Assembly (NCBI RefSeq): GCF_037392515.1
Contig: NC_090291.1
Location: 17,263,501 to 17,327,500 of the forward strand
DNA length: 64,000 nucleotides
Direction: 5' to 3'
Source: Haliotis asinina
Lineage: Eukaryota > Mollusca > Gastropoda > Lepetellida > Haliotidae
Shown: positions 1 to 10,848 of the stretch, piece by piece
Layout of the letters: each line of letters opens with the position of its first letter
How positions within the stretch are numbered: the stretch's first letter is position 1
Notes under the pieces: generated by a model
What the model saw: the letters and a program-made list of their open reading frames with translations, nothing else
Databases searched by the model: none
What the model was told of the DNA's origin: nothing
Program-made: the position numbers and the translations under genes

Positions 1-444
1 ACAAAACAGAACAACCTTCACAAACACTAAACCTGTCACTATCTGAAACAACAGCCCAAGCGCCGCATAAGAACTGTATGCTATAACATACGGTTCTCGG
101 CCTATGAAGTAAAAGTTTGTAAAGTAACTGATATGGCATAGTACTAAGTAGGTTAGAAGAAAAATCCTCCATACTGTCCACTTCTTGAGATCACATTGGG
201 CAACGTCCATCTGATGAAGATCTTTATCTGAATATTTGACATGTCTAAGTCCTTCCTTCCGTGGCGGTTTATCGAACATGATCGAGAAGTTATTCCAAGC
301 AAACTTGGAGAGAAGAATCAAGAATACTTGTGCAAAAATGACAAACTGCAACCTTGACATTTTTGCCTGGAGAGACAAAACATACATCCCACCCAGAATG
401 ACGGCAAGCAGAACTGCAACCTTAATAACGAAAGCGACAGCCAT
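1..444 (-). CDS. Multi-pass membrane protein, 5' part (runs off left edge)
   Basis: On the minus strand an ATG at 444-442 opens a frame that stays open for 148 codons to the window edge, with no stop and no obvious splice donor. The product starts MAVAFVIKVAVLLAVILGG. It has about four hydrophobic stretches (roughly residues 3-25, 33-49, 94-115 and 124-147). They are separated by a short basic turn (MSR) and a charged central loop containing KPPRKEG and HQMDVAQCDLKKW. This suggests a small four-pass (or larger) membrane protein with a hydrophilic loop in the middle. I do not recognise the family and assign no function. The C-terminus is outside the window. Codon use and the long open frame in AT-rich DNA support a real gene. 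An alternative is that the first exon continues into an intron just past the edge. Confidence 0.7.
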   Translation of the reverse strand, partial: MAVAFVIKVAVLLAVILGGMYVLSLQAKMSRLQFVIFAQVFLILLSKFAWNNFSIMFDKPPRKEGLRHVKYSDKDLHQMDVAQCDLKKWTVWRIFLLTYLVLCHISYFTNFYFIGREPYVIAYSSYAALGLLFQIVTGLVFVKVVLFC

Positions 445-984
445 GTTGTTTACATGATATCCCTTGTGAAATACCGAAATAAATATACTGGTTCTTGCAT
501 AATATTTTCACATGCACCAATTGGCAAATAAGCAAATCTACCTATTTTACGACATACATAAGGCATATAGTTATGTTATATTTACAAAATATATACCAGG
601 TACAAAGACTTTGTTGTAAGGGGTAAAAATTAAAGGGAGATAACACAGATCAACGTTGTGGCTAATCACTGAGAAATATGTTAATAATCATACAAACTTC
701 GTTCGAAACAGATGTTTTTTACATGGCCAAACAGTTTTTGTTATAGATCCAAAACGTGCATTACTTTTATTACTCTCAAAAGTATGCCTTGGTTTGTAAT
801 TACATGGATTCATGGCTGTTAGACTTAGCTAGGGAGTTTGAGATTATCTTAACATTAATGATGATCATTTCAGTGAGTGAATGTTCTTTTATGATTTATC
901 ATATTAATCTTCGTCCAGTATATAAAACAAAACAATTAAATTGATGCAATATATATCAAACTATGTGTCCAGAGAAATTTATCT

Positions 985-1100
985 CCGAGATAGCTTCAGT
1001 CTAAGTAAACTTAGTCTCAGTGTATTTTGTAACAATCTCAGTGGAGTGAAACGAAAAGTACTGAGGATAAGTTTAGAGTGAAGGTAGCTTCAACACAGTT
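985..1100. repeat. Relic inverted-repeat element related to the 41.7-kb MITE
   Basis: Contains CAGTCTAAGTAAACTTAGTC (continuing TCAGT) at about 998-1022. The same 25 bases appear exactly, on the opposite strand, at the right end of the 41701-42261 element. A diverged inverted partner (CTCTAAACTTATCCTCAGT read on the minus strand) lies near 1060-1085, so this looks like a short, decayed, internally deleted member of that family. Confidence 0.5.
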
Positions 1101-1633
1101 TTCAAATTTCCAAGAAAACGTTTGTCCTCCTTCATGATAAAATTTTCATAATAATATATCAATCTAGTTGATTAATTCAAGTTAATCACTGAGTGTTATA
1201 CAAACGTAACTGCAATGATGTTCAGGTCATTGAATAATTGTTCTTTTATACAAACTTCGTCCAGGAAAAACCTCTTCATTTGATACTGTATATATTCCTT
1301 GGTATCTAGAGTATTTTATCTCCAGTTCAGCAAGATAAGATACACAATCCATTCCAACAAATCCATTAAAAACATAAATAACATGCTGTTGTCCTCTGAG
1401 TTTCAGGTGAGAGTAAAGAGGAGCTGTGATCCCAAAGCAAGTAATTCTGAGTGAGCTTTTTATGCTTGTTCACTGCCATCATCAGCAGTACTACAACTAT
1501 ATGACAGTGATCTGTCTGTAGATAATGTGCAGACAATCAAGTGATTGGTATTTTCAGTACAACTGGGCTATGACAACACTTGATCAACCTAGTCACTGGG
1601 TCCCAGCAACTGATCAGCTTGTTTGCCCCAAGT

Positions 1634-1780
1634 TTGAGTAAGTATGGTTGTATTCCAGTTTTAGCAAAATTCCAGTAACATCATGGCAAGGGACACCAGA
1701 AATGGGCTTCACACATTGTACCCATTTGGGAAAACCCAGGTCTTCAGCATAATGAGCCAGCGCTTACACCACTAGGCTAC
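1634..1780 (-). repeat. tRNA-derived SINE copy (family S1)
   Basis: Read on the minus strand it starts with a tRNA-like head (GTAGCCTAGTGG...), passes a degenerate B box around the CCTGGGTTTTCCC region, and continues into a body matching GAAGCCCATTTCTGGTGTCC and GCTGGAAT-type tail sequence. The same body recurs at about 10640, 20140, 44329, 55990 and 59569. Old and diverged. Confidence 0.65.
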
Positions 1781-2185
1781 TAATTTCCCTCTCAGGTCAT
1801 GTAGTATTTCCAGTCTTATTTTGAAGTCAGACCAACAAAATGAATGTATGAGCAAATAGCTACCATTACTAACAGCAGTGACTGAGGTGTCATGACTCTT
1901 CAACATGTACAATCATCTTTGTGTGGCAATTTTTGTATGTACGTATGCACAGCTGGAAAAAGACATAAATGTGCAAATAAGTATGTGGATATGTATATAC
2001 ATGTGTGTGTAAGCTGTACAACAAATTTAATCTTTGTCTTCTAAATCCTCCATTGCAACCTTCAAGGATATGTTGCCAGCATAAAAAGCCAGCTAAACGA
2101 ATCTGCAAAAATGGCTCCCATCACTTGCAGCATGGATTGATGAGTCTTGACATTTTAACATGTGAAACACTGTATCATCTCTGTA

Positions 2186-3486
2186 TATAGTCTGGTTCAT
2201 AATTATTGAGAATGTTTCTTCTTACTTTGAGCTATCCTAACACCTCAACTGATTCACTGATACTGAAAACTAAGTAATGGTATAAGGGAGGTAACTCATC
2301 TTGGCCTACTGAGTATAGTACAATTAGAGTTACCTCCCCTGAATTTGTAGCAGACGTCATTTTCCTCAGCACTGTCAACAATGTCTGCTGAAGATAAAAG
2401 AAGGTTGATTTTTGAGTTGTGTAATCAAGGAATTGATGATGTAAATACATTGGCAGAGAGAACAGGAACTCCTCTTTCTACTGTGTATAGGATTAGGAAG
2501 AATTTTAGAGAGGGAAAGGATTTGGGGCACCAGAAAGGAGCAGGGAGACCCAGAAAATTGGACTTCTCAGATCGCGTCCGGCTGGGAATTTTAGCGTCTA
2601 AAAAGCAAAGGGCAAGCATCTCCAACATCAGGTATGAAATAATAGAAAGGGGATCAACAGTGGTATCAAAATCTACAGTTAGAAGAAATTTGATTGATCT
2701 TGGATGGGAGAAAAAGACTGGAATTCCTTCTCCTCTCATGAAACAAGAACATAAAGACAGGCGTGTTGAGTGGTGTTTGGCACATGAAAACTTTGACTGG
2801 GAAAATGGGATTTTTACTGATGAAAGCTCAATATGGGTATATCCCAATAATGTGAAAATATGGACAAAGTCTGCGTCAGCACCGTTGAATCGACGACCTA
2901 AATACAGCCCAAAGTTTCATGTATGGGGAGGGATATCCTTATCAGGAACGACCCCGCTGTGTGTGTTTGAGGGAAATCTGACAAGTCAACGCTACACTAA
3001 CATATTAGATAATTTTCTCCTTCCAAGTGCACATGTGTTTTATGGAAATGACTGAATTTTGCAGCAAGATAATGATCCTAAACCCACCGCAAAATATGCC
3101 GAGCAGTGGTTTCAGGAGAAAAATGTGACTGCATTACCATTTCCTGCATATAGTCCTGACTTAAATCCCATTGAGAACATTTGGGGGATGATGAAGGAAT
3201 GTGTGAATCAAAAGGGGTTGACAAAAATTGAAGACAAGAAGAGAGAAGTGGTCCGATACTGGGACAGCATAACTCACGAGACACTAACCTCTCTGATAGG
3301 AAGTATGCCTACCCGTCTTAGACTGTGCCGTGAAGCTCAAGGAGACTTGATAAAATATTAAATTGTTACCTACACAACATGAAAAGGTCAGTTCATTTTC
3401 ACAATACATTCAATTTTATCTGATTTGTTCTCGTTTAATAATATGAAATGCTTTAGCTATTCTCAATAATTTTGAACCATACTGTA
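2186..3486 (+). mobile_element. Tc1-type DNA transposon (Tc1/mariner, DD34E)
   Basis: About 1.3 kb bounded by TA dinucleotides (2186-2187 and 3485-3486). The terminal inverted repeats are about 28 bp: left TATAGTCTGGTTCATAATTA, right (reversed) TACAGTATGGTTCAAAATTA, both then reading TTGAGAAT. A single transposase frame fills the middle. Upstream of it is a hairpin with 12-bp perfect arms, GGGAGGTAACTC at 2286-2297 and GAGTTACCTCCC at 2327-2338. The few differences between the end repeats and the almost intact frame suggest fairly recent insertion. Confidence 0.93.
2381..3361 (+). pseudogene. Tc1-type transposase, interrupted by one in-frame stop
   Basis: One frame of 325 amino-acid positions plus the final stop, normal for Tc1 transposases (about 340), with a TGA at 3053-3055. 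N-terminal helix-turn-helix DNA-binding region (about residues 5-45, with LAERTGTPLSTVYRIRKNF), GRPRK linker at about 54-58 and a second HTH to about residue 110. The catalytic triad is visible: D in FTDES, D in QQDNDPK, and E in DLNPIEN with 34 residues between the last two, hence DD34E. The stop sits where the family usually has Trp (GND-W-ILQQDNDPK), so it is probably a simple TGG to TGA change. The normally conserved PKHT motif reads PKPT, a second sign that the copy is inactive. Start ATG at 2381 follows AACA, a good animal initiation context. Confidence 0.9.
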
Positions 3487-5504
3487 GTACTATATAAATG
3501 TACCTACTCATGTTAATGAACGGAAGGAAAAAAATTTCTTGAAGTCAGGATAATGGGTGCCTGCGTTTCCTTTCAAGCTGAATGAGATGGTTTGACTTAT
3601 AGATACCAATCTTCAAGAGAAAGTCATTTTCACAATAACCTTCACAGTTCATGTTACTAGTATCCTCACAATTCACTTTTTGTGTTCAGTGAATGAAATG
3701 AAACCCCTTCCTTAATTCAATTAATTACTCATGGTCACTGGTATGGAATATTTACAAATGTATTTCAGAGTATTTTCACTCACTAGTTTTTACTGTTGTA
3801 CCTAACAAACTAATTTGTTGTTAAAGTGAATGCAATGCAAATTGAAAATACCCAAGCCACAATAAAACATTTTAACTTGCAATTATTTCAAGAGGGTAGC
3901 TTGAGGCTATATATTCCGTTTTATATATACATGTTCAGGTTAAGTCACTGTATTAGCGCCACTGAGCACCTGAAAAGGTAAACAACAGATGCTTTTCAAA
4001 TGTATTATTATTAAAAGTGTATTATAATTGTAAACATATCATACTTATCATAGTCTTTTGATGAGCCCTACATATTACCTTTGTGGTAGAATACGCTTGT
4101 CAATATCAGTGACAGCAACAAAAACAGACAATTTCAGTTAAAACACAGTTTATTTTTCATGAAGGTATTGATGTTTAAAGACATGTGACACATTAGAAAA
4201 ACCAACACAGTAGTTATGAAAATGTTTGGGGAAAATGCCCAATGATGCAAGCTATACATTTAGCTGATAAGGCCACTCTCTGGTAGAACTGTGGAACAAA
4301 TTCCTATTTTAGTTAACAAGATGTCCAGTGAAAGCTTCCACTTAAGCTGATCAACTTGCCTGCTTACCAGGACATGTCCTGGATCGTCCCACTCACACAA
4401 GCAAGGTGACGACATGAACACTTCTATGAAAGTGTTACACAATGAGACATGAACAAAAAGCTGCTGGCTATCAGTTTTCATGTATGAGCATAAGGGATAA
4501 CACACAAGTAAACATTGTAGAAAGGAATAAAAAATATCTTTGGAAGGAGAAGAATCACAGGATAAATTTAAAATACACTTGGCTCTGTCATCTCTGGTCT
4601 CTGGGACACATGTCAGAACAGCTTGTTCCCTGTCCAATCTAAGTTGAAAATGTTTTTCTCTGATACGTAAATCTCTGGGGACATCTCTGTATCTCTTTTT
4701 TTCTCATCAGTGAACTAGCCCATCAGCATCAAAATCATGAATTCAAGTGAGAGAAGAATTTAGACCAGCAAATCTTATCAAACAAAAGTCAGGCAGTTTC
4801 AAATGCTGTAACAAAGTGTGGATATGTAATACATTCTGTCACTCAAAAATGCCACGTCATTTATAAAAATAGAGCTAACAAATAAATTTGTACGACAACA
4901 AAGAAAGGACATGTTTGACAGTACTTTTTCACACCATTTCCCAATGCGCTCTCTTTTTATGGAGTTATTTTTAATAGCAGTCATGATGAGTTAAGATGGT
5001 TAACACCAATCAGTGTCAGTGAAGTGATGGAATACCTAAAATGTTTCAGTAAATTTATCAGATATTTCATGTTTACACAAACCATCAATTTACCTACATT
5101 AAATGACCAAAGGAATTCAACTTCTTTTTCTTCTGCTAAATCAATTCTGTTATTTAAAGATAATAAATAAAAGATAAAGTCTATGAGCAAAAGCATCTAT
5201 TTATCTGTTTTTGTTATCTGTTTTATTTAGGTGTTCTACCTTACAAGATTAAAATGTAGATGTAAAACATCTGATGCAGATGGGCTGTAAATATCAAATT
5301 TTCAAAGTGAGGACAATCATTTTCAAAGATTGAATAAATAAAATTTAGTAAACACATTTGGGCTGTTGCTAACTAATAACTAGTTGATGTCATTCTGTCA
5401 CAGAACTTCAAGGCAGTTCTTGTGTTTCGGTGCATTATGTCTCATATTATCACCTTGATGTCTTTTTTTTTTTATTCACATTCACCAGCAATCTGAGGAG
5501 TCCT

Positions 5505-5612
5505 GGCCCCACTTGCACAAAGCAATCTTAGTGCTACAACTATCTTAAGCTGTTGGAGAATGGGAGTTTTAATCATCATTGTGGCGCTAAGATTGCTTTG
5601 TGGAAGTGAGCT
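5505..5612. repeat. Snap-back hairpin element (copy 1)
   Basis: Inverted arms GCACAAAGCAATCTTAGTGC (within 5505-5537) and GCGCTAAGATTGCTTTGTGG (within 5581-5612), separated by a short centre containing AATGGGAGTTTTAATCATCA. The same arm and centre wording recurs at 9786, 10573, 33421, 40678 and 55429, so this is a dispersed family and not a chance hairpin. No coding capacity. Confidence 0.75.
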
Positions 5613-8600
5613 CTGATCTTGACATGCACCAAATATGTGGAAAATGGAACAACACTTTCTTCATAAAATGAGACTCATGAGAGACTCAAGTTTGTATACA
5701 ACTCTTATAGAAGATACTGAACAAGATATTCTGTAGATCTTGTGATGATAGACCTGTATTTTGCTATTCATTTAAGCACTATGCGAAGCCCCAAAGACAT
5801 CTACAGAACACAATGCCTTGTAGTATGGAATGCCATCAGTTCACACAGACATAGAACTATATCCAACATCCAGTCATGCAGTATCTAATAGCATGACAGT
5901 CATGGCAAATCACACATACAATATCCATGGCAACAAATAAGTACCCAAGTACTCAATACATTGAAACATTGTTCCAAGTTCACACAATGACATTGTACAT
6001 TTTGAACACAATGCGAAGCATTTAGGCATTTATCTCTTGCTTAAGTTGGGCAGTTATGGAAACAGATCTTTAATTAACTTACATCACTCATACTTAAATA
6101 ACAATTTAATAATATTTTCAAAATAAAATATTGTGGGAAAGATGTCGGCGTAACACTGAGAAAACAGCCTTTCTTCTTCATTTCTTTCTTCTTTCATTTC
6201 AAATATAGGCAGATTGGTAATTTTCTGTGTGGCATAACCCTATTTGTGTTACAGTTTGCTGCAGCTCAATCTATATGAATACATAGGAATCTCCAGTTAG
6301 TATTTATCTCCTGAAAGTTTATTGTGATTCAGGTGAGACATAACAAAGTACACCTGTCTGAAATTTAATTCGCCCACCACTCAATATATGACAAGGAACA
6401 GTTGTCTTGATAAACCAATCACACACCTACAGAATTAGTTAACATTGGTTTCTATCCTAACCAATGTGGAAGATGGAGAGAATATATCACAGCTAATTGA
6501 CAGAATGTAGTTAGTACATTGATGATAAAGATATATAAACACATGCTTGGTTAGAGTAGTGGTATGCATCAGTAAAGGATATTAAATGACTTAATAACAC
6601 CACAATGGCTTTAAGTAGTAGATAACAATATAAATAACAACTATAATTTAGGCCTACAAGTATGTTAGAGTAAAAAATATCTTACTGGTAAATGTATCTT
6701 CAAAAGCTAACAAAAATAAAGCTTTTGCTTTATTTACGTTTTAAATAATAAAAACATGACACTAGATAAGACAAAAAAAAATAACCCAGTGAGATTCATG
6801 TCAAGGGAGGTATATTAGTTTAAAAGCTGTTGATGTCACAGACCATTTTTCGATACTTGGTTTACCAATCTGATGACCCAAAATGTAAAGAACGTGAAAA
6901 ATAATAAAAGAATTGTTTATACAGATGATTAGTCTGACATATTCACTTTCACATGTGGTATGGAAAGAAAGGTAATGCCACAGGCTGCTCACCTGGCATT
7001 CTGCATCTGACGTATATTATGATATACCCATGTGTGCAACCATCCCCTACCTCCCACCCTACCCTCATCCGACATAGTATTTTCTTTAATAATCTGTAAA
7101 CCGAGTAATTAAAAAAGAGAGGCCAATATTAATTACTTCATCATAAAGGCTGCTCCTTCCAGTTTCACGAGCACCAAACACATTATGTTAGTCTGGAAAC
7201 ACTGCCTTTAGGATGATGCCTGTCAAGAACCTTTATGAACAATTCAAGGGCCATTAGTTCACTGCAGTTTGCATATTTATCCTAAACTGGTAAACTGGGG
7301 GTATTTTGGTCACAATTCAGTGTAAAGGCAAAGGTTTAACTATTGAGTACAAGTGTGACAGAACCAGTTCGAGACTTCAACTAGCAGTCAGTTGACGGGT
7401 TCAGTTCAAATGTCATCATGTCTGACACACTAGTTAAATATAGTCCCCATTCCCTACATTTAAATCTGCTGAACCTAATGCTGAGACAAATTTTGGGTAC
7501 TAAATACAGACATTTTGGAAAGAAACTGCAAAGATTGAGCTGATGTTTGAAGAATGGATAACCACTTCCAAAATGTGACCCCCACCAAAAGATACAATGA
7601 ATTTACAGCATTTTACTCTACCAAGAATCTACCATATCACGTTCTACAAATGCAGACTGTTAGCTTGATTCTGACCTCAGGTTGTGTGTCACATTGCAAG
7701 ACAAGCGGTTCCTATGGTTACCAAAATGAACTTTTGCTAAAGATCACAGTTAACTGCAAAAAATGATTTCTTTAATTTAGCGATGCGCCAAACATCTACA
7801 AATTTTCTTAACGTGTTAACACAAATTAAAGGGTTCACCTATTATGCATACATGTAAGTTGTTATTTGTTTTTTTAACCTTTTGTTGTTTTATCAATATC
7901 AGGGTGCCAGAACACTCATATAGCAGTATTCAGAATAGTTTGCATGTCTGCATTTCTTACAACTTGTCATGAAATTTTTATGCATCACTTTCAACCTAAC
8001 ACTAAGAGTACAAGATAGTAACTTTGTTGATATCTGCAATAAAACATCAAGTTCAAACTATTGGTATTTATGTATGACTCTCAAACAAAAACTGAGAGAA
8101 CAAGACAGGGATTTTGTTGCTATTTTAAAATGAATCAGTTGATTGAGAATGTTTAAGACAATCCCTAAGACCTTTAATGAAGCCGTATCAGTGTATTAAA
8201 TTGAAAGTTAATACTCTGAAATAGAAAAATAGTACTGACCTCTGCATCTCCATTGATAAGGGATGATAACATACAAATATAGAGAAAATTGTTAAAATAT
8301 CTAAATAGTACTTTCTGTGACAGAAACTACAAAACAAGTATTAAAAGATAATTTGTCCTCTATCTTATTAAAAGTATTATTTTACACAAATACTTACAGA
8401 ACAAACATAGAATGCTTTCAAGACCATGTGAATGGGTATTAAAAATTGTAATAAATATCAATGATTCAATCATTGGACTATTTTTATGCAAATATTTTTA
8501 AAGAACCTTTGGATATTTAAGAAGAAAAATACTGCACAAAATGTGTCCTGCAAAGACTGCAAAAACATATAGTAGTCTCCAAAATGAATTCCTGCATTTT

Positions 8601-9785
8601 GAAGCAAAATATTGATTGCTTAATGAACAACTTCCCAACCTAGTGCACTACTTATTAAATGCCTTGAATCACTTCCTTAGCATCACCTATTTGCAACAAC
8701 TATTTGCCAATGTTACATTTGATATTATATGTTAACATTCATAGAACCTTTTTGAATCTCACAAGAAAATATATCATGGAAATAGGGATGTATCAACAAT
8801 TATATATCACATCAAAAAAATAAATCTTAAAAAAATAGAGCCACAAGGCTCTGCAGCTCAACTGTAAATCTTAGGTAAACACAAAATATATCAACACAAT
8901 TCAAGCAAAGGGTGAAAATAAGCCAAAACTCAAACTTAACATAAACCCTATCACAAATCAAAAGGGAATGGGGTGTGGGAGCACTTAGTTTCAAGGAATT
9001 AACCCTGGGGTATAGCCCCATAACTTTAAATTTATACTGTATATGTATGTCACCACAGTTCAACCATTTTGCAAAGAAGAAAAAATATGAAATTTTAAAT
9101 TAAATAATGTAGATCAAAGAAGATGGGAGACTTTTAGATTTGTGTCTACATGCATCACACACCCAGTACAGACTCTAAATTGTAATCAAATTAACTATTT
9201 TGAGCACATCCTGGTGAAACCATTGGTGGTATTGAGCAGCTTAATACCAATGGTACAGAGGAATGTTGAAAGTGTAAACTTTAATGACGAACGATATTCC
9301 ACAACAAGCACACTTGGACTTTGTACCAGGTGAGCAGATAATTCCATACACGTTTGGTAGGGCACTGAAGAAAAAAGAAGAAATTAACATAAATTTTATC
9401 AAACACTGCCTGCTGATACAATCAACAATTTTAGGACCAGCCACCTGTGCATTATAACCAGAGAAGCAGACCAGCTGTTAAGTGGGGCCATTACTAACTT
9501 GGTAGCATCGACCTCTGAAATTGATGTAGAACAAACTATATCTTAAAATAACAAATGGTGCACACATATTTGGAATAAAACCTCACCCAAATGAGAACAT
9601 TTTGAAATCCGTTTTAAAATACTTGATCATGATGGTCCAAAACACTGAAGGTAATATCCTGATGAACTGTGAACTCTTCTGGCCACTAAGATAAAAGTAT
9701 GGCAACTATAAATTATTAATGAGCACATATTATGCATACCACTAAGATTTTTAAGACATTTTTCTGTAGAAGGTATGGATAGAAA

Positions 9786-9900
9786 CCTGGGCCGCATTTC
9801 ATAAAGCAATCGTAGCACTAAGACGCTCCATCTCGTTTACCTTAACACAGAGTTACAACAATCATAGAGCTAAGATCGCTTCGTGAAACAGGTTCCCAGG
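9786..9900. repeat. Snap-back hairpin element (copy 2)
   Basis: Left arm CCTGGGCCGCATTTCATAAA followed by GCAATCGTAGCACTAAGA. Right arm, read in reverse complement, CCTGGGAACCTGTTTCACGA followed by AGCGATCTTAGCTCTATGA. The centre has AGTTACAACAATCAT, matching other copies. About 115 bp. Confidence 0.75.
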
Positions 9901-10460
9901 CATATCTCTGTAAACTAACACCTACACAAACTAAACACAATAGAGGATCTTCCAGTATTTCTTTCTAATGCACATGTACTCAACATACAGTCTTTTCTGA
10001 TTTTGTTGTGAGCTTACAGCCTTGTCTAAAAGAACTACGCACCACTTGATAAAATGTATCTGAGTTGAGGCTAACTGTCTTGTGTGGCATCCGATATTGT
10101 TGAATCAATAGCCTGAAATAAAGGGGAGAGAATTCCTGTTGTAGTTCTCAGTTCCAATCCACTATGAATGTCACATGTTTAGTATTCTGACTATCTTAAA
10201 CCCCATTTTATTTCAGGGACTTTTCTATTATTGCATTAGTGAAAACATCAAAAAATTGAGCAAAAGAAAAAAAATACATGCAGAGTATTCAGCCACTGCA
10301 ATGATGAAACAACCATGTAGCAACTCAACACAAGGGAGATTCAGAAATGACTGATAAAATTCAATCAACTGTTTTTCTTTTGGGTGCTACAGCAAAAGAG
10401 GGGGTACTTGTAATGGCAGGACAATGACTTTGTGCTGAGTTCCATCCCAAAGCAAACATC

Positions 10461-10463
<3 letters not shown>

Positions 10464-10538
<75 letters not shown>
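10464..10538. repeat. (TAG)n microsatellite, about 25 units
   Basis: Uninterrupted trinucleotide run GAGTAGTAGTAG... of about 75 bp. On the minus strand one frame reads poly-tyrosine, which is not a real protein. Confidence 0.95.
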
Positions 10539-10572
10539 AACTAAGATACAATCATTAGTAATGTTGACTATG

Positions 10573-10848
10573 ACCCTGTTCCACAAAGATATTTCATTGC
10601 TTCAAATGTCATAAGTCTTTGTTAAAGAATGGACCTTACAGTGAGTGACGGAGTGAGTATGGTTTTATGTTGCTCTTATCAATATTTCAGCAATATCATG
10701 GCAGGGACACCAGAAATGGGGTTCAAGCATTATATCCATGTGGGGAATTGAACACTGGTCTTCAGCATGACGAGCGGAAGCTTTAACCACTATGCTGTAA
10801 GTGTTGTAACTGTCTTAGTGCTGTGTTAGCTTTGTGGAACAGGACCTG
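10573..10848. repeat. Snap-back hairpin element (copy 3), split by a SINE
   Basis: Outer arms CCCTGTTCCACAAAG (10573-10587) and CTTTGTGGAACAGG (about 10829-10842) are inverted. The right half also has CTGTCTTAGTGCTGTGTTAGC, as in other copies. A S1 SINE occupies the middle (about 10637-10800), so the hairpin element is older than the SINE insertion. Confidence 0.65.
10637..10800 (-). repeat. tRNA-derived SINE copy (family S1), nested in a hairpin element
   Basis: On the plus strand: GTGAGTGACGGAGTGAGTAT tail, then TTCAGCAATATCATGGCAGG, GACACCAGAAATGGGGTTC, then ATGTGGGGAATTGAACACTG (the B box in reverse), ending at the tRNA-like head TTTAACCACTATGCTGTAAG. Orientation is minus (head at the right). 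Confidence 0.75.

Larger units (their letters stand above)
445..2185. other. Intergenic stretch upstream of the membrane-protein gene
   Basis: No convincing coding sequence on either strand. The part next to 444 would hold the promoter and 5' UTR of the minus-strand membrane-protein gene, but no TATA box or other clear core element stands out. The stretch contains a relic inverted-repeat element (about 985-1100) and a SINE fragment (1634-1780), listed separately. Confidence 0.6.

Noticed and set aside
4260-4637. 125-residue minus-strand frame
   Set aside because: No recognisable domain, composition typical of chance in AT-rich DNA, and the position fits the LPCAT downstream region.
10365-10586. 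Frame with a long tyrosine run
   Set aside because: It is the TAG microsatellite read on the minus strand.
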